NCBI RefSeq assembly: GCF_020567425.1
Contig: NZ_JAJCVJ010000002.1
Span: 1,095,068 to 1,159,067, forward strand
DNA from: Salinirubrum litoreum
Lineage (GTDB): Archaea > Halobacteriota > Halobacteria > Halobacteriales > Haloferacaceae
DNA: 64,000 nucleotides
Direction: 5' to 3'
Shown: one piece after another, positions 7,176 through 15,092 of the stretch
How the letters are laid out: each line of letters opens with the position of its first letter
Numbering within the stretch: the first letter of the stretch is position 1
Notes under the pieces: model-generated
What the model saw: only the letters and a program-made list of their open reading frames with translations
Told to the model about the DNA's origin: nothing
The model's database searches: none
Position numbers and translations under genes: made by a program

Positions 7176-8879
7176 CTACTGATACCGACCCCGGCCCTCG
7201 ATCTCCCGCAACCGGTCGAGCGTCGCCCCGGGACCGGTCTCGGCGTAGCCGGCTTCGACCGCCGACAGCAGTGGCTCCGGATCGTCGGTGGTGCCGACGA
7301 CCGACTGCTCGAAGACGTGGAGGTCCATCGCGTGGTCCTCGACGTGCCCCGAGTGGAAGCCGAGACCGAAGTCGATGAGGTAGACGCGGTCCGGTCCCGG
7401 ATCGGAAGCGTCGTCGCCCGTCTCGGCGGTGTCGCCACCCGCTGGCCCGGTCACTCGCGCGTTCCGGGTCGTCGGGTCGCCGTGGACGAGTTCGGCCGCG
7501 TGGAGTCGCCCGAGATGGCTCCCGACCTGTCGGACGCGGGCCGGCGACAGCCCACGGGCCAGGTCACGGTCGCCGACCGCCGAGAACGTGATGGTCGCTT
7601 TCTGTCTATCTACGTCGCGCACGAGGGGTGTGGGAACGCCCTGCCGGCGTGCCTCGCTCGTCAGGCGTGCCTCCGCGACCGTGCGCTCTCGGCGGAGTCG
7701 CTCGTCCAGTTCCGGATGTCGGTACGTCTTCGGGAGGCGACGCTTGACGACCGTCTCGTCCACGAACTCGACGGTCGCCTCCGCACCCCGGAGGTCGGCC
7801 GCGTCGGCAGACGCCTCGCCACCGGTGTCGGCCGCCGACCGGTCGTGTAGGCCACGTGCGACCGACTCCTCGCCGGAGCGCCACGTCACTGGTACCTGAT
7901 CGGGCCGGAAGTTCGGGTCGATGGCCGACGCCTCGATCGCGATGGTGTCGCCGGCCGCGAGCATCTTCGCGCCCGTGACGGCGATCATGCCGGCGTTGTC
8001 CCGGAGGAACCGCGGGTCGGGGGCGTAGAACGCCGCACCGCGTGCCTCGCACATCTCCGACAGCATCTCGCGGAGGCGGGCGTTCTGTCCGACGCCGCCG
8101 CCGAGGACGAGTTCGTCCGTGCCGGTCAGCGAGAGGGCGCGCTCGGCCACCTCGGTCAGCATGGCGAAGATCGTCTCCTGCAGGCCGGCACAGACGTTCT
8201 CGACGGGTTCGCCGTCGTCCACCGCCTGCTTCGCGGCGGACATGATCCCCGAGAAGGAGAAGTCCATCCCCTTCACGACGTACGGGAGGTCGGTGTACTC
8301 GCCGTCTTCGGCCGCCGCCTCGACCTTCGGCCCGCCGGGGTGGGACCACCCGACGTGGCGGGTGAACTTGTCGATGGCGTTGCCGACGCCGGTGTCCATC
8401 GTCTCGCCGAGGACGCGGTAGCGGCCGCCGTGGTAGCCCAAGAGGTGCGCGTTCGCGCCGGAGGCGTTCAGACAGACCGGCGAGTCGAAGCCGGACTGGT
8501 GGCGACCGATCTCCAGGTGGGCGACCATGTGGTTGACGCCGACGAGTGGCACGCCGAGTCGCCCGGCGAGGGTGCGGGCGGCGGTGCCGACGATGCGGAG
8601 ACAGGGACCGAGTCCGGGCCCGCGGGAGAACGCGACCGCGTCGATAGCCGGATCGTCACGCGACTCCCCGGCCTCGTCGGCCAACTCGCGGGCGTGGTCG
8701 AGGGCGGTGGCGATCACCTCGGGAATCGCCTCGCCCATGTGCTCGGCGGCCTCGCGGGGGTGAATCCCGCCGCTGTCGGGTTGGTAGGCGTCGGACTCGA
8801 TGAAAACGTGGTCGCGGTCGGTCTCGAACACCGCGGCGCTGGCGGCCCACGCCGTCCCCTCGATGCCGAGAATCCGCAT
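7176..8879 (-). CDS. kae1: Kae1-Bud32 fusion, KEOPS tRNA t6A synthesis
   Basis: 567 residues. Residues 1 to about 335 are Kae1/TsaD, the threonylcarbamoyl transferase that makes t6A37 on ANN-decoding tRNAs: it starts MRILGIEGTAWAASAA, has the metal-binding HMVAH pair and VCLNASGANAHLL, and ends near DNAGMIAVTGAKML. After an acidic linker, residues from about 350 are the Bud32 kinase/ATPase, with KRRLPKTYRHPELD, the catalytic loop HGDPTTRN and the DFG-like LIDFGLG. Bud32 activates the complex; the fused arrangement is known in several euryarchaea. Its start lies 6 bases after the S24e stop, so the two are co-transcribed. The Bud32 part has an Asp/Gly-rich insertion between the catalytic loop and the DFG motif. 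Confidence 0.95.
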   Translation of the reverse strand: MRILGIEGTAWAASAAVFETDRDHVFIESDAYQPDSGGIHPREAAEHMGEAIPEVIATALDHARELADEAGESRDDPAIDAVAFSRGPGLGPCLRIVGTAARTLAGRLGVPLVGVNHMVAHLEIGRHQSGFDSPVCLNASGANAHLLGYHGGRYRVLGETMDTGVGNAIDKFTRHVGWSHPGGPKVEAAAEDGEYTDLPYVVKGMDFSFSGIMSAAKQAVDDGEPVENVCAGLQETIFAMLTEVAERALSLTGTDELVLGGGVGQNARLREMLSEMCEARGAAFYAPDPRFLRDNAGMIAVTGAKMLAAGDTIAIEASAIDPNFRPDQVPVTWRSGEESVARGLHDRSAADTGGEASADAADLRGAEATVEFVDETVVKRRLPKTYRHPELDERLRRERTVAEARLTSEARRQGVPTPLVRDVDRQKATITFSAVGDRDLARGLSPARVRQVGSHLGRLHAAELVHGDPTTRNARVTGPAGGDTAETGDDASDPGPDRVYLIDFGLGFHSGHVEDHAMDLHVFEQSVVGTTDDPEPLLSAVEAGYAETGPGATLDRLREIEGRGRYQ

Positions 8880-8885
8880 TCGGGC

Positions 8886-9191
8886 TTATGCTTCTTCGGC
8901 GTCCGCTTCGGCGTCGCCGATCTTGTTCCGGTCGAGCATGTAGTCCTGCTCGACGTCGCGGGCGAACTCGGGGCTGTCGTAGATCTTCGCGTAGCCCACC
9001 GTCTTGCGCATCCCGAACTTCGTGTCGAGTTCGTGGACGACGACCTCGTCGGAGTCCTTGTCGAGTTTCGCGGCGAGACTGTCGCGGACCGAGAGCCGGG
9101 AGGGGCTGGCGTCCTCGTGGACGATCTCGAAGCGAACGTCGGTTCGGTGCAACATGGGGTTCTCCTCTTCGCTGATGATGTCGATCTCCAT
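8886..9191 (-). CDS. rps24e: 30S ribosomal protein S24e
   Basis: 101 residues, beginning MEIDIISEEENPMLHRTDV, with VHEDASPSR and TKFGMRKTVGYAKIYDS, which are diagnostic of S24e, a small-subunit protein of archaea and eukaryotes. The C-terminus is the usual acidic tail. A TATA-like element in reverse orientation near 9214-9226 is placed for the start at 9191. In related archaea S27ae often follows S24e; here the next gene is Kae1-Bud32 with only 6 bases between, leaving no room for it. Confidence 0.95.
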   Translation of the reverse strand: MEIDIISEEENPMLHRTDVRFEIVHEDASPSRLSVRDSLAAKLDKDSDEVVVHELDTKFGMRKTVGYAKIYDSPEFARDVEQDYMLDRNKIGDAEADAEEA

Positions 9192-9551
9192 AGTTCAGTT
9201 GTCGGTAGTTCGTCCCGAACCGACCAAAAGGATTTCGAAGGACACGGCGGAGACGGCGAGTCGTCCGGATTCCGGGTGTCCACGGAACTCGGTTTCGACC
9301 GGTGCGTCTCCGACTCGTCCGCCTCCGACAGTGTCGACCGAGTACCCGTCGGCCGATTCGACTGAACACTCGGTCCGGACCCGACCGAACACCCACCTAC
9401 CGAATCGACCGAACCCCGTCTGCCGTCGTCCTCGTCGTCCTCGTCGTAGTGCACCGAGTCCCACGCCATCCTGTCACGAACCCCCTCGTTTCGACTGGAG
9501 AATCGCCGGACACACACGCCACGGAGAAACCAGCCGCGAGTTCACGACAGT
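9192..9551. other. Gene-free stretch between S24e and the MgtE-like genes
   Basis: 360 bases with no supportable gene. The S24e promoter is at its left edge. The rest is rich in CGACCGA words (9355-9425) and in GTCGTCCTCGTCGTCC-type simple sequence near 9425-9450. The ORFs across it are arginine-rich artefacts. Confidence 0.5.
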
Positions 9552-10109
9552 TCACACGAACAGTTGCGCGGCGGCGAACAGCACCACCACGCCGAGCACG
9601 TCACAGACGTTCGTCACGACCGGGATCACCACGTCGTCCGGATCCAACTCGAACCGGTAGGCGGCGTAGGTGGCGATCAGCGTGACGACGACCGCCAGCA
9701 CCGCGAGCGCGATGCCCGAGGAGAGCGCGACCAGCAAGACGGTCCCGACCGACAGCGACGTGTCGCCCGCCAGCCCCGTCAACAGCCACGCGCCGACGCC
9801 GATCACCGGGAACACCGTCACCGCCAGCGCGACCGTAGCGACCGCGTTGCCCGCCAGCAGATCGTCGGTGGGGTCGAACGACAGCAACCCGAGGTGAAAG
9901 GCAGTCGAGAGGCGGGCGGCGAGCACGCTCCCGAGGTTCCCCGCCGTGCCGATCGTCACGGGCACCAGCACCAACAGCGAGGGGTACCGGAGCAGGTCCG
10001 CCTCGAAACTCCCCAAGACGAGTCCGCTCCCGATCTCGACCAGTGTCAACACGAGCAGCACGGGTAGCATCGCCCGCGTGATCGCCCGGACGGTCCACTC
10101 GGTGGGCAC
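9552..10109 (-). CDS. MgtE/SLC41-type membrane domain protein (second half)
   Basis: 185 residues with about five membrane helices. The motif YPSLLVLVPVTIGTAGNLGSVLAARLST matches the core of the MgtE membrane domain (PALxPxxxxxxGNxxS), and VIPVVTNVCDVLGVVVLF matches its second conserved segment, where an aspartate lines the Mg2+ path. The cytosolic N and CBS domains of bacterial MgtE are absent. It starts directly after the stop of the homologous gene at 10110. The two half-size proteins probably form a heterodimeric Mg2+ or divalent-cation carrier, as in haloarchaeal SLC41-like pairs. Transport direction and ion are inferred. Confidence 0.8.
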   Translation of the reverse strand: MPTEWTVRAITRAMLPVLLVLTLVEIGSGLVLGSFEADLLRYPSLLVLVPVTIGTAGNLGSVLAARLSTAFHLGLLSFDPTDDLLAGNAVATVALAVTVFPVIGVGAWLLTGLAGDTSLSVGTVLLVALSSGIALAVLAVVVTLIATYAAYRFELDPDDVVIPVVTNVCDVLGVVVLFAAAQLFV

Positions 10110-10688
10110 TCACCCCACCCCCAGGCCGAGGACGATGCGCACCGCCGCGAGCAGAAACAGCATCCCGAACACGTCGCCGGTGGTCGTCACCAGCGGCCCG
10201 ACCAGCGTGTCCGGATTTCGGCCCCGCCGGTAGCCCGCGAAGACGACCGTGACCACGACCGCGATCAGCACCCCGCCGGACAGCAGACCGGCCACGAGCG
10301 CGATGGCGACCAACCGCGCCAGCGGCGCGACCTGTGCGTCGAGGCCGACGAGGATCAGGTACGCCACGGTCGCCGCGAAGACGCTCGCCAGCAGGCCGTT
10401 CGCCAGTGCGGCGGCCGCCGCGGCCCGGAGTCGGTGGTCGCCGGCCCGGACGCGCGGTTCGATCAGCCCCTGGTGGAGCGCGGTGGCGATGCGCGCGCCG
10501 AGACTCCCGTAGACGTTCCCGCGCGTGGCGAGCAGTGCCGGCACCAAGACGAGCAACCCCGGTACTGCCCGGAGTTCGGCGCGCATCCCGCCGAGGACGA
10601 CCCCGGCGAGGAGACCGCCGACGAGACTCGCGGCCAGCGCGGGCAGCGCCTCGCGGTAGGCCTCGACGGCGACCTCTCGCACACTCAT
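10110..10688 (-). CDS. MgtE/SLC41-type membrane domain protein (first half)
   Basis: 192 residues from the ATG at 10688. A reverse TATA-like ACTTTTTACCC about 26 bases upstream supports this start over the in-frame ATG at 10739. Helices are punctuated by LLVLVPALLATRGNVYGSLG and LVGPLVTTTGDVFGMLFLL, equivalent to the conserved GN and D segments of the MgtE core. It is a paralog of the next gene, whose coding sequence begins at the very next base. The adjacency implies translational coupling and equal stoichiometry. Confidence 0.8.
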   Translation of the reverse strand: MSVREVAVEAYREALPALAASLVGGLLAGVVLGGMRAELRAVPGLLVLVPALLATRGNVYGSLGARIATALHQGLIEPRVRAGDHRLRAAAAAALANGLLASVFAATVAYLILVGLDAQVAPLARLVAIALVAGLLSGGVLIAVVVTVVFAGYRRGRNPDTLVGPLVTTTGDVFGMLFLLAAVRIVLGLGVG

Positions 10689-10772
10689 CGTCGGGGAGAC
10701 GACCGGGAGGGTAAAAAGTCGGGCGTGTGCCGCGTTCACACGATGGCGGCCGGTGTGTCCGGCGACCGCCGC

Positions 10773-12407
10773 TCAGCGCTCCTCGTCGTCGCCGAACTCG
10801 AACTCTGAGTCGTCGTCGGTCCCCGGTCCGCCTTCGGTCTCTCGCTCGGTTCCGCCGGACGCGGCGTCCACGTCCTCGGTCTCGGTGGTCTCACTGCCCT
10901 CGATCCCCTCGTCGCCACCGTCGTCACTGCTCTGATCGCCGTCGCGGTCACTGGCCTCGCTACCTCCACCGGCGTCACCGCCACTACCCTCGTTACCTCC
11001 ACCGCCAGCACCGCCAGCACCGTCGGCTCCGTCCTCACCGTCGTCACCGCCACCCAGTCGCCGGAGGACGGCCGCCCCGGCGAGTGCGATGGCACCGCCG
11101 ACGACCGCCGCGCCGCCGACGAGTCCGATGGGGAACCCGCCGCCCGAGCCACCCGGCGGCGGCGTCGTCCCGGTCGGCGTCGGTGTCGCGGTCGGCGTCC
11201 CGGTCGCTGTCGGCGAGTCGGCATCGGTCGGCGTCGGGGTCGCGGTGGGTGTCGGCGTCCCCGAGACGCTCGGGTCGGCACCGACGAACCACGCCGAGTT
11301 CACGATCGTCGGGCCGCCGAGGACGAACCGGCCCGCGTCGCCGAGTGCGACGCCGGTCGCGGTGTTCGACGCACTCGGGCCGTAGGTCGACTCCCACGCG
11401 AGACCTCCGTCGCTCCCGACGCGGGCGGCCCACGGTCGCTCGTCGCCGTCGACCGTCCGGGTGCCGGCGACGACGACGCCCGCGTCCGGCGACCCTTCGG
11501 GGCCGCGAACTCCGCCGTCGACCGCCGTGAGTCGCGTGTCGGCCGCGTCGATCACGGTCTCCCAGCGCTTCTCGCCGTCGGGAGTGAGTCGGACGACGAG
11601 TCCCTGGTTCCCGCCGAGAGTGCCGGCGACGAGGGTATCGCTCTCGCCGATCGGGACCGCACCGCCGACGGTCGCGTTCGAGAGGTAGCCGAACCGCTGA
11701 ATCTCGCCGAACTGGGCGCGTTCGTCGATGTCGGCGACGAACACGAGCGTCGGGGAGTTGGTCCGGCGCTGTTCGCCGACGAGTCGGTACTGGCCGTCGG
11801 CGGTCTGTACCACGTCGGTCGGGACGATACCGTCCCGGCGCTCCACGCGGCGGCCGAGTTCCGCCCCGTTCGGCCGGTACCGAGAGAGCGCGGGTCGGAT
11901 CGGCCGTTCTTCCGCCTGTCGCCAGCCGACGACGAGGATGGCATCGCCGACCCGGCCGATTCCGGTCGCCATGTCGCCGGCGGCGTCGAGTCGCCAGCGC
12001 TCCCGGCCCTCACTGTCGAGTGCCAGCACGAACGGCGTCGGGATACCCTCCGCGTCGGTGCGGACGCCACAGGCGTAGTACTGGCCCGCGTCGGTCGTGA
12101 GCGCGGTCGCCGTCAGGTCACCGTCCGGCGAGTCGAACGTGCGCCGCCAGACCTGTTCACCGGCCGCGTTGAGGCGGCCGAGGACGACGGACCGACTGTC
12201 ATCGGAGGTCTCGGCCGGGACGGTGCCGAGGTAGGTGTACCCGTCGCCGAGTCGGACGAGGCCCGCGAGGTCCGGTGTGTCGGCGTCGCGGGTGCGCCAC
12301 GCGACACCCGGCGCGGTCGCCTGTGCGCTCGCCGTGGTCGCCGAGGCGGCAGTGACGCCGGCCACGCCGAGTGCGCGGAGCGTGTCACGTCTCGTGAGTG
12401 TCTGCAT
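10773..12407 (-). CDS. Tat-exported beta-propeller protein with C-terminal membrane anchor and acidic tail
   Basis: 544 residues from the ATG at 12407. The twin-arginine signal is TRRDTLRALGVAG followed by ASAQA, a likely cleavage site. Repeats of the type GDGYTYLGT, DAILVVGW and RFVLGG, each with a strand-turn-strand and a W or G, indicate a PQQ/WD-like beta-propeller of about seven blades. A Thr/Pro-rich stalk (residues about 370-410) follows, then one helix around FPIGLVGGAAVVGGAIALA and a Gly/Asp/Glu tail of about 100 residues that would lie inside the cell. The start is preferred over 12434 because the reverse TATA box at 12451-12460 would place transcription initiation near 12429. Ligand or enzymatic role unknown. 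Confidence 0.7.
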   Translation of the reverse strand: MQTLTRRDTLRALGVAGVTAASATTASAQATAPGVAWRTRDADTPDLAGLVRLGDGYTYLGTVPAETSDDSRSVVLGRLNAAGEQVWRRTFDSPDGDLTATALTTDAGQYYACGVRTDAEGIPTPFVLALDSEGRERWRLDAAGDMATGIGRVGDAILVVGWRQAEERPIRPALSRYRPNGAELGRRVERRDGIVPTDVVQTADGQYRLVGEQRRTNSPTLVFVADIDERAQFGEIQRFGYLSNATVGGAVPIGESDTLVAGTLGGNQGLVVRLTPDGEKRWETVIDAADTRLTAVDGGVRGPEGSPDAGVVVAGTRTVDGDERPWAARVGSDGGLAWESTYGPSASNTATGVALGDAGRFVLGGPTIVNSAWFVGADPSVSGTPTPTATPTPTDADSPTATGTPTATPTPTGTTPPPGGSGGGFPIGLVGGAAVVGGAIALAGAAVLRRLGGGDDGEDGADGAGGAGGGGNEGSGGDAGGGSEASDRDGDQSSDDGGDEGIEGSETTETEDVDAASGGTERETEGGPGTDDDSEFEFGDDEER

Positions 12408-12450
12408 ACGAGAACTGAACAGCAGCCGGTACATCGGTGTTGTGCAACGT

Positions 12451-12460
12451 ATAAGATAAC
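12451..12460 (-). promoter_or_regulatory. TATA box of the exported beta-propeller gene
   Basis: Reverse-strand GTTATCTTAT within a locally AT-rich segment (12451-12472) stands out from the GC-rich background. Initiation about 26 bases downstream would fall near 12429, between the two possible ATGs at 12434 and 12407, so it favours 12407. Confidence 0.55.
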
Positions 12461-12539
12461 ATTCATATTTTGGGGTCGAGGGCTCTCGTCTCTCGTCGTT
12501 CGTGGCTCGTTCGACAGACTCCGCGTCACACGACGAGTG

Positions 12540-13973
12540 TCACCTCTCGCCGCCAACAACCGACAGCCCCTCGCCCTCGTACGAACCCGAAGTTCGATCA
12601 CACACCTCGTCGTACACCGCAACCAACCGCTTCGCGTCCCGGTCCCAGTTGTACTCCGCCTCGACCGCAGTACGCCCGTTCCGCCCCAACTCGCCACACA
12701 ACCCGGCGTCCCCACACAGTCGCCGGATCGCGTCGGCCATCGCGTCGTGATCGCCGGCCGGCACGACCAGCCCCGACTCGGTCTCGTCGACGATCCGGGC
12801 CAGGGGCGCCACGTCGGTCACGACCACCGGCTTCCCCGTCGCCATGTACTGAAACAGTTTGTGCGGGACGGTCGTCTCGGTGTGGGGCGTCCTCGCGTGC
12901 GGGACGAGACAGGCGTCGCTGGCGGCGACGTAGCCCGGCACCTCCTCGAAGTCGACCCAACCGGTGATCGTCACCCGGTCTCCGACACCCAACTCCGCGA
13001 TCAGCGCGCGAAGCTCCGACTCGGTGGTCCCGCCGCCGCCACCGACCAGCAGGAGTTCGACGCCCGATTCGAGCGCTGCGACCGCCCGGATCGCGGTGTC
13101 TAACCCCCGGTGGGCACCGAAGCCGCCGACGTAGCTGACCGTGCACACGTCCGACGCCGCGTCCGGTCCCGAGTCCACTGTGCCGGTCGGACGGACACTC
13201 CCCTCTCCACGGCCGCCACCCGGCGTGAACTGCGCCAACTCGACCGTGTTCGAGACGACCGTCACCCGCGAGGGGTCGGCACCGCAGTCCCGCAGGTAGT
13301 GGTCCCGCGCCTCGGGGACGACCGTCAGCACGTGGTCGGCCCGTCGAACCCACCGGCGTTCGAGGCGCTGCCACCGACTCCGGGGGAACAGTCGGCGTTT
13401 CAGCCAGCCGAGCGGCGACGACCGGAACCCGCGTGTCGTCCGTCGCCACTGGGTCACCGCCTCGGGGTAGTTCTCGTGCAGGTCGAGCACGACCGGCGTT
13501 CCGAACAGCCGACGCGCCAGCAGGGCGGTCCCCCCAAGCGGGAGGTCGTGGACGTGGAGCACGTCCACCGGGTCGCGCCGGTGGAGTCGCCGGACAGCGA
13601 CGAGCCAGCGCGGGTGGATCGCGGTCGGGAGGTTGATCCCGGCGCTGGCGAGCCACGCCGCCCGGCCGGATCGCGTCTCCCGGTCCAGTCGGACCACCGA
13701 CGCCCCGGCGACCGTCTCCCGCTTCGGACGGTCTGCCGGCCCGCTCGCGACGACCGTCACCCGGTAGCCCGCCGTGCGGAGTGCGGTAACCTCCTTCCGG
13801 ACCCGGATGTCAGGCGGGAACGCACCCGGCAGGAGCATACAGACGTGGGGCGCGTGGTCGGCACTGGTTGCGGTCTCGGCACTGTCGGCGCTGTCGCCGG
13901 TGTGGGCGCTGTCTGCACTCCCGGAGTCGGTGTCTCCCGGCGTGTCCGCGTCCGTCTCCCCGCTCCGTGTCAC
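12540..13973 (-). CDS. Glycosyltransferase family 4
   Basis: 477 residues with a GTG start. After about 40 residues of Ser/Asp/Ala/Thr-rich low complexity, the GT-B fold begins at HVCMLLPGAFPPDIRVRKE. The N-terminal domain has VLHVHDLPLGGTALLARR and VVLDLHENYPEAV, the C-terminal nucleotide-sugar domain has VSYVGGFGAHRGLDTAI and the EX7E-like region VPHKLFQYMATGKPVVVTDV. It transfers a sugar from a nucleotide donor during surface polysaccharide or N-glycan synthesis; donor unknown. It is divergent from the GT2 gene and heads the glycosylation block 12540-18358. Confidence 0.85.
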   Translation of the reverse strand: MTRSGETDADTPGDTDSGSADSAHTGDSADSAETATSADHAPHVCMLLPGAFPPDIRVRKEVTALRTAGYRVTVVASGPADRPKRETVAGASVVRLDRETRSGRAAWLASAGINLPTAIHPRWLVAVRRLHRRDPVDVLHVHDLPLGGTALLARRLFGTPVVLDLHENYPEAVTQWRRTTRGFRSSPLGWLKRRLFPRSRWQRLERRWVRRADHVLTVVPEARDHYLRDCGADPSRVTVVSNTVELAQFTPGGGRGEGSVRPTGTVDSGPDAASDVCTVSYVGGFGAHRGLDTAIRAVAALESGVELLLVGGGGGTTESELRALIAELGVGDRVTITGWVDFEEVPGYVAASDACLVPHARTPHTETTVPHKLFQYMATGKPVVVTDVAPLARIVDETESGLVVPAGDHDAMADAIRRLCGDAGLCGELGRNGRTAVEAEYNWDRDAKRLVAVYDEVCDRTSGSYEGEGLSVVGGER

Positions 13974-14029
13974 ACCGAATCCACGCGACGGTCGCTGTTG
14001 AGTATGCAGGTGCTACGACCCGACAGGCA

Positions 14030-14040
14030 CGATATACTAA
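14030..14040 (+). promoter_or_regulatory. TATA box of the GT2-wecB-wecC operon
   Basis: CGATATACTAA is centred 26-32 bases before the ATG at 14068, in a divergent intergenic region of 94 bases shared with the GT4 gene. A weaker reverse box (GCATACTCAAC, 14000-14010) serves the GT4 start at 13973. Confidence 0.6.
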
Positions 14041-14067
14041 GTTCGGCCGGACGCGTCGTGTCACCAG

Positions 14068-15066
14068 ATGCCGCTCGTCAGTGCTCTCATCCCGACGTAC
14101 GACCGTGCCGAGTTCGTCGCCGGCGCGGTCGAGTCCGCCCTCGCACAGACCCACCCCGACGTGGAGGTCGTCGTCTGCGACGACGGGTCGACCGACGAGA
14201 CGAGCGAGGTGCTCGCGCAGTTCGCCGCCGACGACCGCGTTCGCGTGGTACACCACGAGACGAACCGGGGTGTCGCGGCCGCGAACAACACCGCCGCCGC
14301 CGCCGCGACCGGCGACTTCTACTGCATCCTCGGCGACGACGACCGCTGGCACCCCGAGAAGGTCGAACGGCAACTCGCCCGCTTCGCCGACGCGCCCGAC
14401 GACTGCGGCCTGGTCTACACCGGCGGCGTGCTGGCGAGCGACGAGCGCGTCACCCGCGAGTACACGCCGAACCAGCGCGGCGACGTCTACCCCGACATCC
14501 TGCGCCGGTTCGACCTCCACCCACACTCCAGCCACATGCTCCGCCGCGAGGCGTTCGAGTCGATCGGTGGCTTCGACGAGTCGATGCCGCGCGGCGTCGA
14601 CTGGGAGTTCACCATCCGACTGGCCCGCGAGTGGACCGTCGAGTACGTCGACGACTGCCTGACGCGGCGCACCTTCCACGAGGGGAACCTCTCGGAGTCG
14701 CCCGACCAGTCGTTCGTCCACCGACTGATCTGGGAGCGACACGGCGACGAGATTCGCCAGCACCCCGGGATCGAACGCGGCTTCCGTCAGGACTTCGACC
14801 GGATGTTGCTCCTGCGTGCCCTCAAGGACGGCGAGTGGTCGCGGGCGACCCGGTACGGCCTCCGGGCCCTCCGCAGACAGCAGGACCGCCGCGCGCTCCT
14901 CATGTTCGGACTCGGCGTGGCCGGGCCACTCGGCTACCGGGTCGCCGCTCCGCTCCGCCGAACTGCGGTGGATCGCGCCACCGCCTTCGACTACCCGGAC
15001 TGGGCGACCGTGGCGGCGATCGCCCCCGAGTCGGCGTCGGAGCCGGAGTATGCGGCGGCTAATTAA
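14068..15066 (+). CDS. Glycosyltransferase family 2
   Basis: 332 residues. The GT-A fold is shown by VSALIPTYDRAEFV at the N-terminus, VVCDDGSTDET (about residues 35-45), NRGVAAANN and the metal-binding ILGDDDRWHPEK. An acceptor-side segment GGFDESMPRGVDWEF follows. The C-terminal part is basic and lacks clear membrane helices, so it is a cytosolic or peripheral sugar transferase. It is the first gene of a plus-strand operon with WecB- and WecC-like enzymes, so the transferred sugar may be ManNAcA or a derivative, an inference from context only. Confidence 0.85.
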   Translation: MPLVSALIPTYDRAEFVAGAVESALAQTHPDVEVVVCDDGSTDETSEVLAQFAADDRVRVVHHETNRGVAAANNTAAAAATGDFYCILGDDDRWHPEKVERQLARFADAPDDCGLVYTGGVLASDERVTREYTPNQRGDVYPDILRRFDLHPHSSHMLRREAFESIGGFDESMPRGVDWEFTIRLAREWTVEYVDDCLTRRTFHEGNLSESPDQSFVHRLIWERHGDEIRQHPGIERGFRQDFDRMLLLRALKDGEWSRATRYGLRALRRQQDRRALLMFGLGVAGPLGYRVAAPLRRTAVDRATAFDYPDWATVAAIAPESASEPEYAAAN

Positions 15067-15092
15067 GCACGCCCGGTGCCAGTGATCGACCG

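Noticed and set aside
9195-9464. 89-residue ORF upstream of S24e
   Set aside because: Arginine/glycine-rich product made of simple sequence; it contains the S24e promoter.
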